Positions 1 through 8,223 of a DNA stretch of 64,000 nucleotides are shown in pieces. Both the position numbers and the translations under genes were made by a program. The stretch comes from CAXMMR01 sp965198995 (GTDB lineage Bacteria > Pseudomonadota > Alphaproteobacteria > Acetobacterales > Acetobacteraceae), in assembly GCA_965198995.1 (NCBI GenBank), contig CBDAQG010000002.1, forward strand, positions 2,790,001-2,854,000, read 5' to 3'. Position 1 is the first letter of the stretch. Each line of letters opens with the position of its first letter. The notes beneath the pieces are model-generated. The model saw only the letters and a program-made list of their open reading frames with translations. It was not told where the DNA came from and searched no databases.

Positions 1-1
1 C

Positions 2-523
2 CGGTCCGCCGATCGATCAGTGCGTGCCGGCGGCAGTGTCGTGAGGGCCGGATACAGGCTTGCCGGGGTGCAATGGCGACCTCGGATCGAGCTCTTGGGC
101 GCCTTCTTCACTGGCGATCACAACCGGTCGTCCGGGTCGACCAACACGTTTGATCCTCTCTATCCGAAGTCATCGGTCCTGAATGATCCGGGTTTAGACA
201 CCTTCGCGAACCTGATCGAGGCTTACCCCAACCTGACGCTTAACTTCACCCCCGACCTCGCGCTCAGGCTGGGTCCACAGTTCCTCTGGAAAGAGAGTGC
301 ACATGACGCGGTCTACGTCGCACCATTTACGCCGCTCTCAAGGACACTCCATAACACCCAAACCTATATCGGGACCAACTACCTCGTCGGTCTGAACTGG
401 CTCGCCACCAACAATCTAAGCCTCAGCGCCAGCTTTGTTCATCAAGTCGCTGGGCGAGCGATCACGGCGGCCGGCGGGCGCGGCAGCGAAGTCTGGCAAC
501 TCAGCGCGAAGCTGTCCTTCTGA
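2..523 (+). CDS. Outer-membrane beta-barrel (alginate-export-like), C-terminal part
   Basis: The reading frame is open from base 2, so the N-terminus lies outside the window and a GTG at 20 is not the real start. The visible 173 residues show the alternating polar/hydrophobic pattern of transmembrane beta-strands and end in Leu-Ser-Phe, the C-terminal aromatic used for outer-membrane barrel assembly. A GDHN turn followed by an FDPLYP segment recalls the last strands of the AlgE/alginate-export family. The formamidase cluster of Methylophilus (fmd) also carries an outer-membrane porin gene, so this could be the channel for the amide operon downstream, but the 187-bp gap and the missing N-terminus leave that open. 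Family assignment is moderate; the barrel assignment is good. Confidence 0.6.
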   Translation, partial: RSADRSVRAGGSVVRAGYRLAGVQWRPRIELLGAFFTGDHNRSSGSTNTFDPLYPKSSVLNDPGLDTFANLIEAYPNLTLNFTPDLALRLGPQFLWKESAHDAVYVAPFTPLSRTLHNTQTYIGTNYLVGLNWLATNNLSLSASFVHQVAGRAITAAGGRGSEVWQLSAKLSF

Positions 524-710
524 GCAGAGTGCCGTCTTGAGGATCTTGTGATGGCGGTGCGTTGCCGCGCGCCACACCTGGCATGCAGTTTGCACCCTTT
601 ACCGCAGCAGGTCTGGGGCAGCGAAGCCCGACAACAGGCCCTGCCGCGTGTCACAAACCTCCCGGCAACGGCGCCCTCCGACGTCATCCTGTCGCCTCGC
701 GGAGCCGTGC

Positions 711-1868
711 ATGCGTCGCCACCGCGTTCCCATCGGATTGCTGATCTCGACGCAAGGTCCGTACAGCACGGTGTCGCGCAGCATGCTGTGCGGCGCGCTG
801 CTCGCCATCAGCGAGATCAATCGCAGCGCCCTGCCGATCGAGCTCGTGCCGAAGATTGCAAACCCGGCCGGAGACCTCGCCCGCTACGCGGCCTGCGCCC
901 AGGCCATGCTGTCGTCAGGCATCCGCCACGTCGTGGGCTGCTACACCTCGTCCAGCCGCAAGGAAATCATCCCGCTGTTCGAGAAGGTCGATGCCCTGCT
1001 GTGGTATCCCTCCCACTACGAAGGCTTCGAGAACTCCGCCAACGTCGTCTACACCGGCGCCGTCGCGAACCAGCACCTCCTGCCGCTGCTAGAATACCTC
1101 CTCACCCGCATCGGCATGCGGGCGTTCTGCATCGGCTCGAACTACATCTGGGCCTGGGAAAACACGCGCATCCTGCGTGAGGCGATCAGGCCCGCCGGCG
1201 GCGTGGTGCTGGCCGAACGATACTTCCCGATCGGCTCGGAGGATTTCGACCAGGTCATCGATGCCATCATCGAGGCGCGACCGTCCTTCGTGTTCAACAC
1301 ATTGATCGGCACCTCGTCGTATCAGTTCCTGCGTGCTTTCCGCGCACGCTGCACGTCGCGTGGCATCGACCAGGCGCGTGCCGTCCCGGTCGCAAGCTGC
1401 ACGTTGTCCGAGCCGGAGCTCGTCGCCATCGGCCCCGACGCGATGGACGGCCACGTCACCTCCAGCGTCTACTTCTCGTCGATCGCCAGCGCCGAGAACG
1501 AGCAATTCACCGCCGCCTACCAGGCACGCTTCCGCGCTCATCCCCGCGTCGGCGCCGACGCCGAGGCCAGCTACGTCGCCGTCCGGCTGCTCGGCGCCGC
1601 GCTTGCCGAGGCGGGCGGCGCCGATGCGGCCGCCGTGCGACGCGCCGTCGTCTCGAAGCCGTTCCAGGCGCCCCAGGGCCAAGTCGTGATCGATCCGGCG
1701 ACGATGCATGCGAGCCTCACACCCCGCATCGGATGCTCCGAGCGCGACGGCGGCTTCCGCATCCTGTGCGCGGCGGCGCGGCCCGTGCTCGCCGATCCCT
1801 ACCTGACGCAAAGCTCGTCGCGGTTCGGCGAGGTGCGGCTGCGGCCGATGCTGCGGCTCGCCTCATGA
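711..1868 (+). CDS. amiC: AmiC-like cytoplasmic amide sensor (periplasmic-binding fold)
   Basis: The protein has 385 residues from the ATG at 711, which has CGGAG just upstream; this matches the usual AmiC length. It belongs to the type I periplasmic-binding fold of the urea/short-chain-amide branch (IGLLISTQGPYS near the N-terminus, then a typical GCYTSSSRKEIIPLFE segment). There is no signal peptide, as expected for a cytoplasmic ligand sensor and unlike the exported paralogue at 2514. In the Pseudomonas amidase system AmiC holds AmiR inactive until an amide binds. The stop codon overlaps the next ATG (ATGA), which fits translational coupling and an AmiC-AmiR complex. An in-frame start at 648 would add 21 atypical residues and is less likely. 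Confidence 0.85.
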   Translation: MRRHRVPIGLLISTQGPYSTVSRSMLCGALLAISEINRSALPIELVPKIANPAGDLARYAACAQAMLSSGIRHVVGCYTSSSRKEIIPLFEKVDALLWYPSHYEGFENSANVVYTGAVANQHLLPLLEYLLTRIGMRAFCIGSNYIWAWENTRILREAIRPAGGVVLAERYFPIGSEDFDQVIDAIIEARPSFVFNTLIGTSSYQFLRAFRARCTSRGIDQARAVPVASCTLSEPELVAIGPDAMDGHVTSSVYFSSIASAENEQFTAAYQARFRAHPRVGADAEASYVAVRLLGAALAEAGGADAAAVRRAVVSKPFQAPQGQVVIDPATMHASLTPRIGCSERDGGFRILCAAARPVLADPYLTQSSSRFGEVRLRPMLRLAS

Positions 1869-2608
1869 CGTCGCGCAAGCTCATCCAGAATTTCCGTCCC
1901 GGCCGGGCCTACCTCCTCGCCGACGCGGCGTTTCCCCGCGAGACGCTCGAGCGTGCGCTGGGCAAGCTCGGGATGTCGCTGCTGGCCACTGGCGCTGCCG
2001 ATCTCGACCGGATCGACGGTGAGCAGGACGTCATCTTCCTCGACGGTGATCAGCCTTTCGCACCACCGCCGCTGATCTCGCCGGGCGCGTCGGTCGCCGT
2101 GGCGCCGGTCATCGGCCTGGTCGGCGTCGAGGCGCCGAGCCGGCTGCGCATGCTCGCCGAGGCCGGCGCGACGTCGTTCCTGCGCAAGCCCGTCGCCGCG
2201 GCGGCCGTCTACTCCGCCCTGTTCTTCGGCGTGAACCTGCATCGCCGCCAGCGGGCGACGGAGGAGCGCCTGGCCGCCCAGGAGCGACGCCGCCACCAGC
2301 GCCGCTTCGTGACCAAGGCGGTCATCGCGCTCGTGCAGCGGCACGGCCTGTCCGACGACGACGCCTACGCAGCGTTGCGTCGCGACAGCATGCGGCTGCG
2401 ACTGAACGTCGAGGATTACTGCGAACGCCTGTTCGGGCCCGGGGCGCAAAGCCCGGACCGTCCGGCTGCGTCCTCGAGCGAGCGATCCACTATCGAACCG
2501 AAAGGAACAGCGGGTGCGGCAATTTCTGATGCTGGGTGTGGGCCTGATGGCGTTGGCGACGTTGCGCATGGCGATCGCCGCAGAGCCGATCAAGCTCGGC
2601 GTGCTTGA
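1865..2608 (+). CDS. amiR: AmiR-like ANTAR-domain transcription antiterminator
   Basis: Starts at an ATG overlapping the amiC stop. Residues about 1-130 form a receiver-like domain with no phosphoacceptor Asp pocket. A charged coiled coil follows (RRQRATEERLAAQERRRHQR) and then an ANTAR helical bundle (AVIALVQRHGLSDDDAYAALRR) at about 155-200. ANTAR proteins bind paired RNA hairpins and prevent termination; AmiR does so on release from AmiC. The frame runs to 2608, giving 247 residues against about 196 in classic AmiR. The last 45 or so residues are low complexity and overlap the next gene by 95 bp, so the tail is probably read-through after loss of an earlier stop. The target RNA was not located. 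Confidence 0.82.
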   Translation: MTSRKLIQNFRPGRAYLLADAAFPRETLERALGKLGMSLLATGAADLDRIDGEQDVIFLDGDQPFAPPPLISPGASVAVAPVIGLVGVEAPSRLRMLAEAGATSFLRKPVAAAAVYSALFFGVNLHRRQRATEERLAAQERRRHQRRFVTKAVIALVQRHGLSDDDAYAALRRDSMRLRLNVEDYCERLFGPGAQSPDRPAASSSERSTIEPKGTAGAAISDAGCGPDGVGDVAHGDRRRADQARRA

Positions 2609-3740
2609 GGACCAGTCAGGCGACTTCGCGCTGGCGACGATCGGCAAGGTGCACGGCATCGAGCTTGCCGCCGCCGAGATCAACAAGGCCGGCGGCATCG
2701 CCGGCCGGCCGCTGCAGCTCGTCATCTACGACACCCAGTCAGACAACACGCGCTACCAGCAGTTCATGCGCCGGGTGCTGCAGCACGACAAGGCCGACGT
2801 CGTGTTTGCCGGCTTCTCGAGCGCGTCGCGCGAGGCGTATCGCCCGATCGTCGACCAGCTCAACGGCTTCGTGTTCTACAACAACCAGTATGAGGGCGGC
2901 GTGTGCGACGCCCACATGGTGGTCACCGGCGCCGTGCCCGAGCAGCAATTCTCCACCCTGATCCCGTGGATGATGAACAAGTTCGGCAAGAACGTCTACA
3001 CGATCGCCGCCGACTACAATTTCGGCCAGATCTCCGCCGAGTGGGTCCGCAACATCGTCAAGCAGCAGGGCGGCAAGATGGTGGGCGAGGAGTTCATCCC
3101 GCTCGGCGTGTCGCAGTTCGCCTCGACCATCCAGAACATCCAAAAGGCCAAGCCCGACATCCTGGTCACGCTGCTGGTCGGCACGGCGCAATCCTCGTAT
3201 TTCGAGCAGGCGAGCGCCGCCAACGTCCACGTGCCGATGGCAAGCTCGGTCAATGTCGGGCAGGCCTACGAGCACAAGCGCTTCAAGCCCCCGAGCCTTG
3301 CTGGCATGTATGTGACGACGAACTGGATCGAGGAGGTGGACAATCCAGCGAGCCGCGCCTTCGTCGCGCGCTGGCACGCCATGTTCCCGAGCGAGCCCTA
3401 CATCAACCAGGAGGCGGAAAACTCCTACGACGCCGTCTACCTCTACAAGGAAATGGTCGAGCGCGCGCACGGCTCGACCAAGCGGGACGACCTGCGCCGC
3501 GTCATCGCCGCCGGCGACGTCTGCGACGACGCGCCGGAGGGACGGGTCTGCATCGATCCGAAGAGCCAGCACATGAGCCACACGATCTACCTGGCCCGGG
3601 TCAACCAGGACCACTCGATCAGCTTCCCCAAGGTGTGGCCGAACATCCAGCCGTACTGGCTCGGACAGTCCGGCTGCGACCTGACCAAGCACGATCCCGA
3701 CGCGCAGTACACGCCCGACAGCCCGCCGCCAAAAAGCTGA
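2514..3740 (+). CDS. Urea/short-chain-amide ABC transporter substrate-binding protein (UrtA/FmdD type)
   Basis: A 408-residue exported protein with a GTG start at 2514 preceded by AAAGGAA. A signal peptide covers residues 1-23 (hydrophobic core, cleavage after AIAA), and the mature protein starts EPIKLGVLEDQSGDFA. It is a Peripla_BP_5/6 protein of the urea-amide branch (EINKAGGIAGRPLQLV; NNQYEGGVCDAHM). It should deliver urea, formamide or another small amide to the permeases encoded downstream and is distantly related to the AmiC sensor at 711. Its start lies inside the amiR frame, so regulator and transporter genes are probably co-transcribed. The exact ligand cannot be read from sequence. 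Confidence 0.88.
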   Translation: MRQFLMLGVGLMALATLRMAIAAEPIKLGVLEDQSGDFALATIGKVHGIELAAAEINKAGGIAGRPLQLVIYDTQSDNTRYQQFMRRVLQHDKADVVFAGFSSASREAYRPIVDQLNGFVFYNNQYEGGVCDAHMVVTGAVPEQQFSTLIPWMMNKFGKNVYTIAADYNFGQISAEWVRNIVKQQGGKMVGEEFIPLGVSQFASTIQNIQKAKPDILVTLLVGTAQSSYFEQASAANVHVPMASSVNVGQAYEHKRFKPPSLAGMYVTTNWIEEVDNPASRAFVARWHAMFPSEPYINQEAENSYDAVYLYKEMVERAHGSTKRDDLRRVIAAGDVCDDAPEGRVCIDPKSQHMSHTIYLARVNQDHSISFPKVWPNIQPYWLGQSGCDLTKHDPDAQYTPDSPPPKS

Positions 3741-3779
3741 CGCGGCGGCGATTGGCGGCAAACACGGGAGTGCCAAGCG

Positions 3780-4646
3780 GTGTTGAGCGGCGCGGTCGGG
3801 TTCCTCTACCAGTTCGGCGACGCCGCCGCCTTCCTCGTGCTGTGCGCGAGCGGGCTGGCGGTGATCTTCGGCATGATGGGCGTGATCAACCTCGCGCATG
3901 GCGAGTTCATCATGGCTGGCGCCTATGCGACCGTCTCGGTCGCCAAGCTCGGCGTGCCGCTGCCGCTGGCGATCGCGGCCGGCGCGTTGTTCGCCGGCGT
4001 GCTCGGCATCCTGCTCGAGGTGCTGGTGATCCGCCATCTCTACGGCCGGCCGCTAGACACCATCGTCGCCACCTGGGGCGTCAGCCTGATCGCCTCGCAA
4101 GGCACGCTGATCCTGCTGGGCCCGAGCATCGCCGACATCTCAACCCCGCTCGGCAGCGTGCAGTTCGGCGCCCTGACCTACTCGGTCTATCGCTGCGTGC
4201 TGATGCTCGCCGCGGTCGCCATCCTCGGCGCGCTCTACGCGCTGTTCGTCTTCACCCGCTTCGGCATCCTCGCCCGGGCGACCATCCAGGTGCCGCACAT
4301 GGCGGCAGCACTCGGCGTCAACACGCGGCTCATCTACAGCCTGACCTTCGGCATCGGCACAGCGCTCGCAGGTGCGACCGGCGGGCTCTACGCGCCGACG
4401 ATGACGCTGGTGCCGACGATGGGCAGCCAGTTCATCGTGGAGGCGTTCGTGACGGTCGTCGCCGGCGGCGGCGACGTCTTCCTCGGCACCGCGCCCGCCG
4501 GCGTAATCCTCGGCTTCGTCCGCGCCGCGCTGTCGACCTGGCAGGGGCAGCTCGCCGGCCAGATCGGCCTGCTGGTCGCCGTCATCATCGTCATCCGGGT
4601 GCTGCCGCGCGGCATCTCGGGCCTGATCCTGCGCGAGCGCGCGTGA
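3780..4646 (+). CDS. ABC transporter permease, LivH/UrtB type
   Basis: A 288-residue inner-membrane protein with about eight hydrophobic segments. The GTG start at 3780 has GGGAG about 9 bases upstream. The signature MMGVINLAHGEFIMAGAY near residue 40 is typical of the LivH/UrtB branch of branched-chain amino acid/urea/amide permeases. It forms one half of the membrane channel with the product at 4643, energised by the two ATPases that follow. The stop overlaps the next GTG start (GTGA). It lies 39 bp downstream of the binding-protein gene. Confidence 0.9.
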   Translation: MLSGAVGFLYQFGDAAAFLVLCASGLAVIFGMMGVINLAHGEFIMAGAYATVSVAKLGVPLPLAIAAGALFAGVLGILLEVLVIRHLYGRPLDTIVATWGVSLIASQGTLILLGPSIADISTPLGSVQFGALTYSVYRCVLMLAAVAILGALYALFVFTRFGILARATIQVPHMAAALGVNTRLIYSLTFGIGTALAGATGGLYAPTMTLVPTMGSQFIVEAFVTVVAGGGDVFLGTAPAGVILGFVRAALSTWQGQLAGQIGLLVAVIIVIRVLPRGISGLILRERA

Positions 4647-5776
4647 GCGCGTCGCTGCCTGGTCCTGGGCCTGGTCCTGGTCCTGGGCCAGCGCCGGTCA
4701 GCGCATCGCGGCGCCGGCGCCCGGCCGCGATCCGCGCGCTGTCCCGCCTCGAGGGCCCGCAGACCCTCGGGCGCGGCCGCTGGTTCTGGCTCGGCGCGGC
4801 CGCCACGCTCGGCTGCGCGGTCGCCTATCCGCTGCTCGAGGATGCCTACACCGTCGGCAACTCCGTCTACCTGCTCACCTGGACCTTCATGGCGCTCGGC
4901 CTCTGCCTGATCTGGGGCTATGGCGGCGCGCTGAGCTTCGGTCAGACGGCGTTCTTCGGCATCGCCGGCTACGTCTACGGCATCGTCACCATCGATTTCG
5001 GCGCCGCTTACGGGCTGACGCTGGTCGGCCTCGTCGTCGCGGTCGCCACCGCGGCCGCGTTTGCCGCGCTGCTCGGCTACCTGATGTTCTTCGGCCAGAT
5101 CAGCGGCGTCTTCCTCGGCATCGTGACGCTCGCCGTGACGCTGGTGCTGGAGCGCTTCATGGCGCAGACCGCCGGCCCCGCCTGGCATGTCGGCCAGGCC
5201 CGCCTCAACGGCTTCAACGGCATGAGCGGCATGCCGCCGCTGACCATCCCCTGGTTCGGCAACCCAATCGTGCTGATGCCCGACATCCCGCTCTACTACG
5301 TCGTGCTCGCTTTGCTCGTGGTCACCTATCTGGCGCTGCGCATGCTGGTGAACTCAGCCTTCGGCAACGTCCTGGTGGCGATCCGCGAGAACCCGCTGCG
5401 CGCCACCATGCTGGGCTACGACGTGCGCCGCTACGAGCTCGCCGCCTTCACCATCGGCAGCGCGCTCGCCGGCCTCAGCGGCGTGCTCTACACCAGCTGG
5501 GGCCAGTACATCACGCCGTCCAGCATGGGCCTCACCTCGGCGGCGCTGCCGATCGTCTGGGTCGCCGTCGGCGGCCGGGGCGACCTCACGGCGACGCTGG
5601 TCGGCACGCTCCTGCTAGTCGGCGGCTTCCAGGCGCTGACCGTCTACGGCAGCCAATACGCGCTGGTGCTGATGGGCGCGCTGCTGGTGCTGACGGTGCT
5701 ACTCGCGCCCGCCGGCCTGGTGTGCGCGCTCGCCACCCTGCCGGCGCGCCTGCGCCAGCGCCGACGCGCGCCGTGA
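4643..5776 (+). CDS. ABC transporter permease, LivM/UrtC type
   Basis: Start taken as the GTG at 4643 that overlaps the upstream stop, giving 377 residues. The frame stays open far upstream inside other genes, but those residues are not membrane protein. Residues 6-18 are a Pro-Gly run made by a hexanucleotide repeat, followed by an Arg-rich cytoplasmic stretch and about nine membrane segments. Hallmarks of LivM/UrtC are IWGYGGALSFGQTAFFG and the VAIRENPLRATMLGYD loop, the probable contact with the ATPases. It is the second channel half of the amide/urea importer. The Pro-Gly leader is unusual for the family. Confidence 0.9.
   Translation: MSASLPGPGPGPGPGPAPVSASRRRRPAAIRALSRLEGPQTLGRGRWFWLGAAATLGCAVAYPLLEDAYTVGNSVYLLTWTFMALGLCLIWGYGGALSFGQTAFFGIAGYVYGIVTIDFGAAYGLTLVGLVVAVATAAAFAALLGYLMFFGQISGVFLGIVTLAVTLVLERFMAQTAGPAWHVGQARLNGFNGMSGMPPLTIPWFGNPIVLMPDIPLYYVVLALLVVTYLALRMLVNSAFGNVLVAIRENPLRATMLGYDVRRYELAAFTIGSALAGLSGVLYTSWGQYITPSSMGLTSAALPIVWVAVGGRGDLTATLVGTLLLVGGFQALTVYGSQYALVLMGALLVLTVLLAPAGLVCALATLPARLRQRRRAP
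4658..4693 (+). repeat. Hexanucleotide microsatellite encoding a Pro-Gly run
   Basis: Five to six imperfect copies of CCTGGT/CCTGGG directly after the fifth codon of the LivM-type permease, encoding alternating Pro and Gly. The unit is six bases, so copy-number change keeps the frame. It sits just after a GTGA stop/start overlap. Confidence 0.85.
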
Positions 5777-6498
5777 CGGCGCTGCTCGAGACGCGCCGCC
5801 TCAACCGCCGCTTCGGCGGCCTGCTGGCAACCGCGGACGTCGACTTCACCCTCGAGCGCGGCGATCTCCACTGCCTGATCGGCCCGAACGGCGCCGGCAA
5901 GAGCACCTTCTTCCGCCTGCTCACCGGCACCTACCCGCCGACCAGCGGCGCGATCCTCTATCAGGGCGAGGACATCACGCGGCTGCGCGCCGAGCAGCGC
6001 GTGCGCCGCGGCATCAGCGTGAAGTTCCAGGTCCCCGGCATCTTCAGCGCGCTGTCGGTCGCGCAGAACATGGAGATCGCGCTGCAGCATCACCTCGAAG
6101 GGCATGGCCTGACCGGCGAGGTCGCGCGCCAGCTCGCCTTTCTCAACCTCACCCACGAGGCCGCGCAGCAAGCCGGCAACCTCAGCCACGGCCAGAAGCA
6201 GTGGCTCGAGATCGGCATGGCGCTGGCGCTCAAGCCGACGCTGCTGCTGCTCGACGAGCCGACGGCGGGCATGTCGCTCGAGGAGACCCGCGCGACCGGC
6301 GAGATGGTCCTGGCGCTGAACCGTGACGGCATGACCGTGCTCGCGGTCGAGCACGACATGGCCTTCGTCCGCCAGGTCGCGCGTGCGGTGACCGTGCTGC
6401 ATGTCGGCCGCGTCTTCGCGCGCGGCTCGGTCGACCAGATCATGGCCGACGACCGGGTCGCGGCGATCTATCTCGGCCAGGGCCACCACCTCGCATGA
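5773..6498 (+). CDS. ABC transporter ATPase, LivG/UrtD type
   Basis: 241 residues from a GTG that overlaps the upstream stop (GTGA). All nucleotide-binding motifs are present: Walker A GPNGAGKST, signature LSHGQKQWLEIG (the UrtD/LivG form, with His replacing the second Gly), Walker B LLLLDEPTAGM and switch His in VEHDM. With the next gene it forms the ATPase pair of a five-component amide/urea importer. The SVKFQVPGIF segment after Walker A is typical of UrtD. It overlaps the next ORF by 4 bp. Confidence 0.92.
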   Translation: MTALLETRRLNRRFGGLLATADVDFTLERGDLHCLIGPNGAGKSTFFRLLTGTYPPTSGAILYQGEDITRLRAEQRVRRGISVKFQVPGIFSALSVAQNMEIALQHHLEGHGLTGEVARQLAFLNLTHEAAQQAGNLSHGQKQWLEIGMALALKPTLLLLDEPTAGMSLEETRATGEMVLALNRDGMTVLAVEHDMAFVRQVARAVTVLHVGRVFARGSVDQIMADDRVAAIYLGQGHHLA

Positions 6499-7211
6499 CG
6501 CCGGGCGAGGCGGCGCCGCTGCTGCGCATCCGCGAGCTGCGCGGCGGCTACGGCGGCAAGCCGGTGCTGCAGGGCGTGACGCTCGACGTCCGGCCCGGCG
6601 AGATCACCGCCGTGATCGGCCGCAACGGCGTCGGCAAGTCGACGCTGATGCGCGCCATCATCGGGCTGCTGCCGGCCGATGATGGCTCGATCCTGTTCCG
6701 CGGCCAGGAGCTCGTCGGCCTGCCGGCGCACACCCGCGCGCGGCTCGGCCTCGGCTACGTGCCACAGGGCCGAGACGTCTTCCCCCGCCTCACGGTCGAG
6801 GAAAACCTGAAGGTCGGGCTCAGCCTCGGCGGCCGGCGCGCCGACCTCGCCGTCGCCTATGCAAGCTTCGCGGTGCTCGGCGAGCGTCGCGCCCAGCTCG
6901 CCGGAACCCTGTCGGGCGGCCAGCAGCAGCAGCTCGCGATCGGTCGCGTGCTGGTCGGCAACCCCGGGCTGCTGCTGCTCGACGAGCCGTCCGAAGGCAT
7001 CCAGCCCTCGATCGTGCAGGACATCGCCCGGCTGATCGTCGACCTCAACCGGCGCACCGGCGTCGCCGTGGTCCTCGTCGAGCAGAACATTGACATGATC
7101 CGCACGGCAGCCCAGCGCTGCTTCGTGATGGACAAGGGTCGGATCATCACCGCGCTGACCCCGGCAATGCTGGACGACCGCGAAATCGTCCGGCGACATC
7201 TGGCGGTGTAA
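6495..7211 (+). CDS. ABC transporter ATPase, LivF/UrtE type
   Basis: 238 residues, ATG start overlapping the previous stop (ATGA). Walker A is GRNGVGKST, the Q-loop region is YVPQGRDVFPRLTVEENL, the signature is LSGGQQQQLAIGR and Walker B is LLLLDEPSEGIQPSI. These are the standard features of LivF/UrtE. VEQNIDMI carries the switch Gln-Asn pair of this branch. It completes the transporter. The formamidase gene begins 11 bp further on, so substrate import and hydrolysis are coupled. Confidence 0.92.
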   Translation: MTPGEAAPLLRIRELRGGYGGKPVLQGVTLDVRPGEITAVIGRNGVGKSTLMRAIIGLLPADDGSILFRGQELVGLPAHTRARLGLGYVPQGRDVFPRLTVEENLKVGLSLGGRRADLAVAYASFAVLGERRAQLAGTLSGGQQQQLAIGRVLVGNPGLLLLDEPSEGIQPSIVQDIARLIVDLNRRTGVAVVLVEQNIDMIRTAAQRCFVMDKGRIITALTPAMLDDREIVRRHLAV

Positions 7212-7221
7212 GGAGAACACG

Positions 7222-8223
7222 ATGTCCTGGTTCGAGACCTCCATCATGGCCCAACGCGGCGTCGCCCGCGGGCAGGCCGGCACGTCGCACACGATCACCG
7301 AAGCCGAGCAGGGCGCCTATCATTACACCTACAGTCCGTTTCCGACGCCGATCCTGCGGGTCGACCCGGGCGCGGTGATCGCCTGCGAGACGCACGACGC
7401 CTTCGAGGGCAAGATCGTGCACGAGACCGACCGGCCGTCGGAGACGCTGAACTTCCCCTTCCTCAATCCGCAGAACGGCCCGATCTTCGTCAACGGCGCC
7501 GAGAAGGGCGACTGCCTCGCGGTGCGCATCCGCTCGATCGTCCCGCGCGGCCCGCAGCCGGTCGGCACGACCTGCCTCATCCCCGAGTTCGGCGGCCTCG
7601 TCGGCACCACGGCCACCGCGCTGCTGAACGACGCGCTGCCCGAGCACGTCCGCAAGTTCGACGTGACCGTCGAGGGCGGCGTGAAGTGGAGCGACAAGCT
7701 GACGCTGCCCTACACGCCCTTCATCGGCACCATCGGCACCGCGCCGCAGATCGAGGCGATCTCCTCGCTGGTGCCGGATTATTACGGCGGCAACATGGAC
7801 CTGCCAGACGTCGCCCCCGACTCGGTGATCTACCTGCCCGTGAACGCGCCCGGCGCGCTGCTCTATCTCGGCGACTGCCACGCGATCCAGGGTGACGGCG
7901 AGCTGTGCGGCGTGGCGCTGGAGCACCCCACCACCACGACGGTCCAGGTCGACCTGCTGAAGAACTGGCCGCTCGCCTGGCCGCGCCTGGAGACGAGCGA
8001 GGTCTTCATGACCATCGGCTCGGCCCGGCCGATGGAAGATGCGGCCCGCATCGCCTATCGCGAGCTCATCCGCTGGATGCAGGCAGATTTCGGCTTCGAC
8101 CAGATCGACGCCTACCTGCTGCTGACCATGTGCGGCAAGATCCGCCTCGGCAACATGGTGGATCCGAAATACACGCTCGGCGCATCGATCACGAAGGCCA
8201 TCGTCGCGGCGCAACGATCATGA
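7222..8223 (+). CDS. fmdA: Acetamidase/formamidase family hydrolase
   Basis: 333 residues; the ATG at 7222 has AAGGAGAA immediately upstream. It belongs to the FmdA/AmdA family: GDCLAVRIRSI, a GGNMDLPDV loop and the GDCHAIQGDGELCGVALE segment, whose acidic and His residues line the metal site. The family hydrolyses formamide or acetamide to ammonia and the acid in the cytoplasm. Directly behind a Urt-type importer it is the likely first catabolic enzyme of the operon. Its stop overlaps the start of the amidase gene (ATGA). A second, longer family member lies at 33405. Confidence 0.9.
   Translation: MSWFETSIMAQRGVARGQAGTSHTITEAEQGAYHYTYSPFPTPILRVDPGAVIACETHDAFEGKIVHETDRPSETLNFPFLNPQNGPIFVNGAEKGDCLAVRIRSIVPRGPQPVGTTCLIPEFGGLVGTTATALLNDALPEHVRKFDVTVEGGVKWSDKLTLPYTPFIGTIGTAPQIEAISSLVPDYYGGNMDLPDVAPDSVIYLPVNAPGALLYLGDCHAIQGDGELCGVALEHPTTTTVQVDLLKNWPLAWPRLETSEVFMTIGSARPMEDAARIAYRELIRWMQADFGFDQIDAYLLLTMCGKIRLGNMVDPKYTLGASITKAIVAAQRS

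Noticed and set aside
2430..2513. Possible ANTAR-target double hairpin before the binding-protein gene
   Set aside because: A short stem (CCGGG/CCCGG) is present, but no pair of hexaloops with the required A and G positions could be seen.
2903..4642. Long open frame upstream of the LivM-type permease
   Set aside because: It overlaps the binding-protein and first permease genes in another frame and encodes Arg/Pro-rich sequence; the real permease starts at the GTG at 4643.
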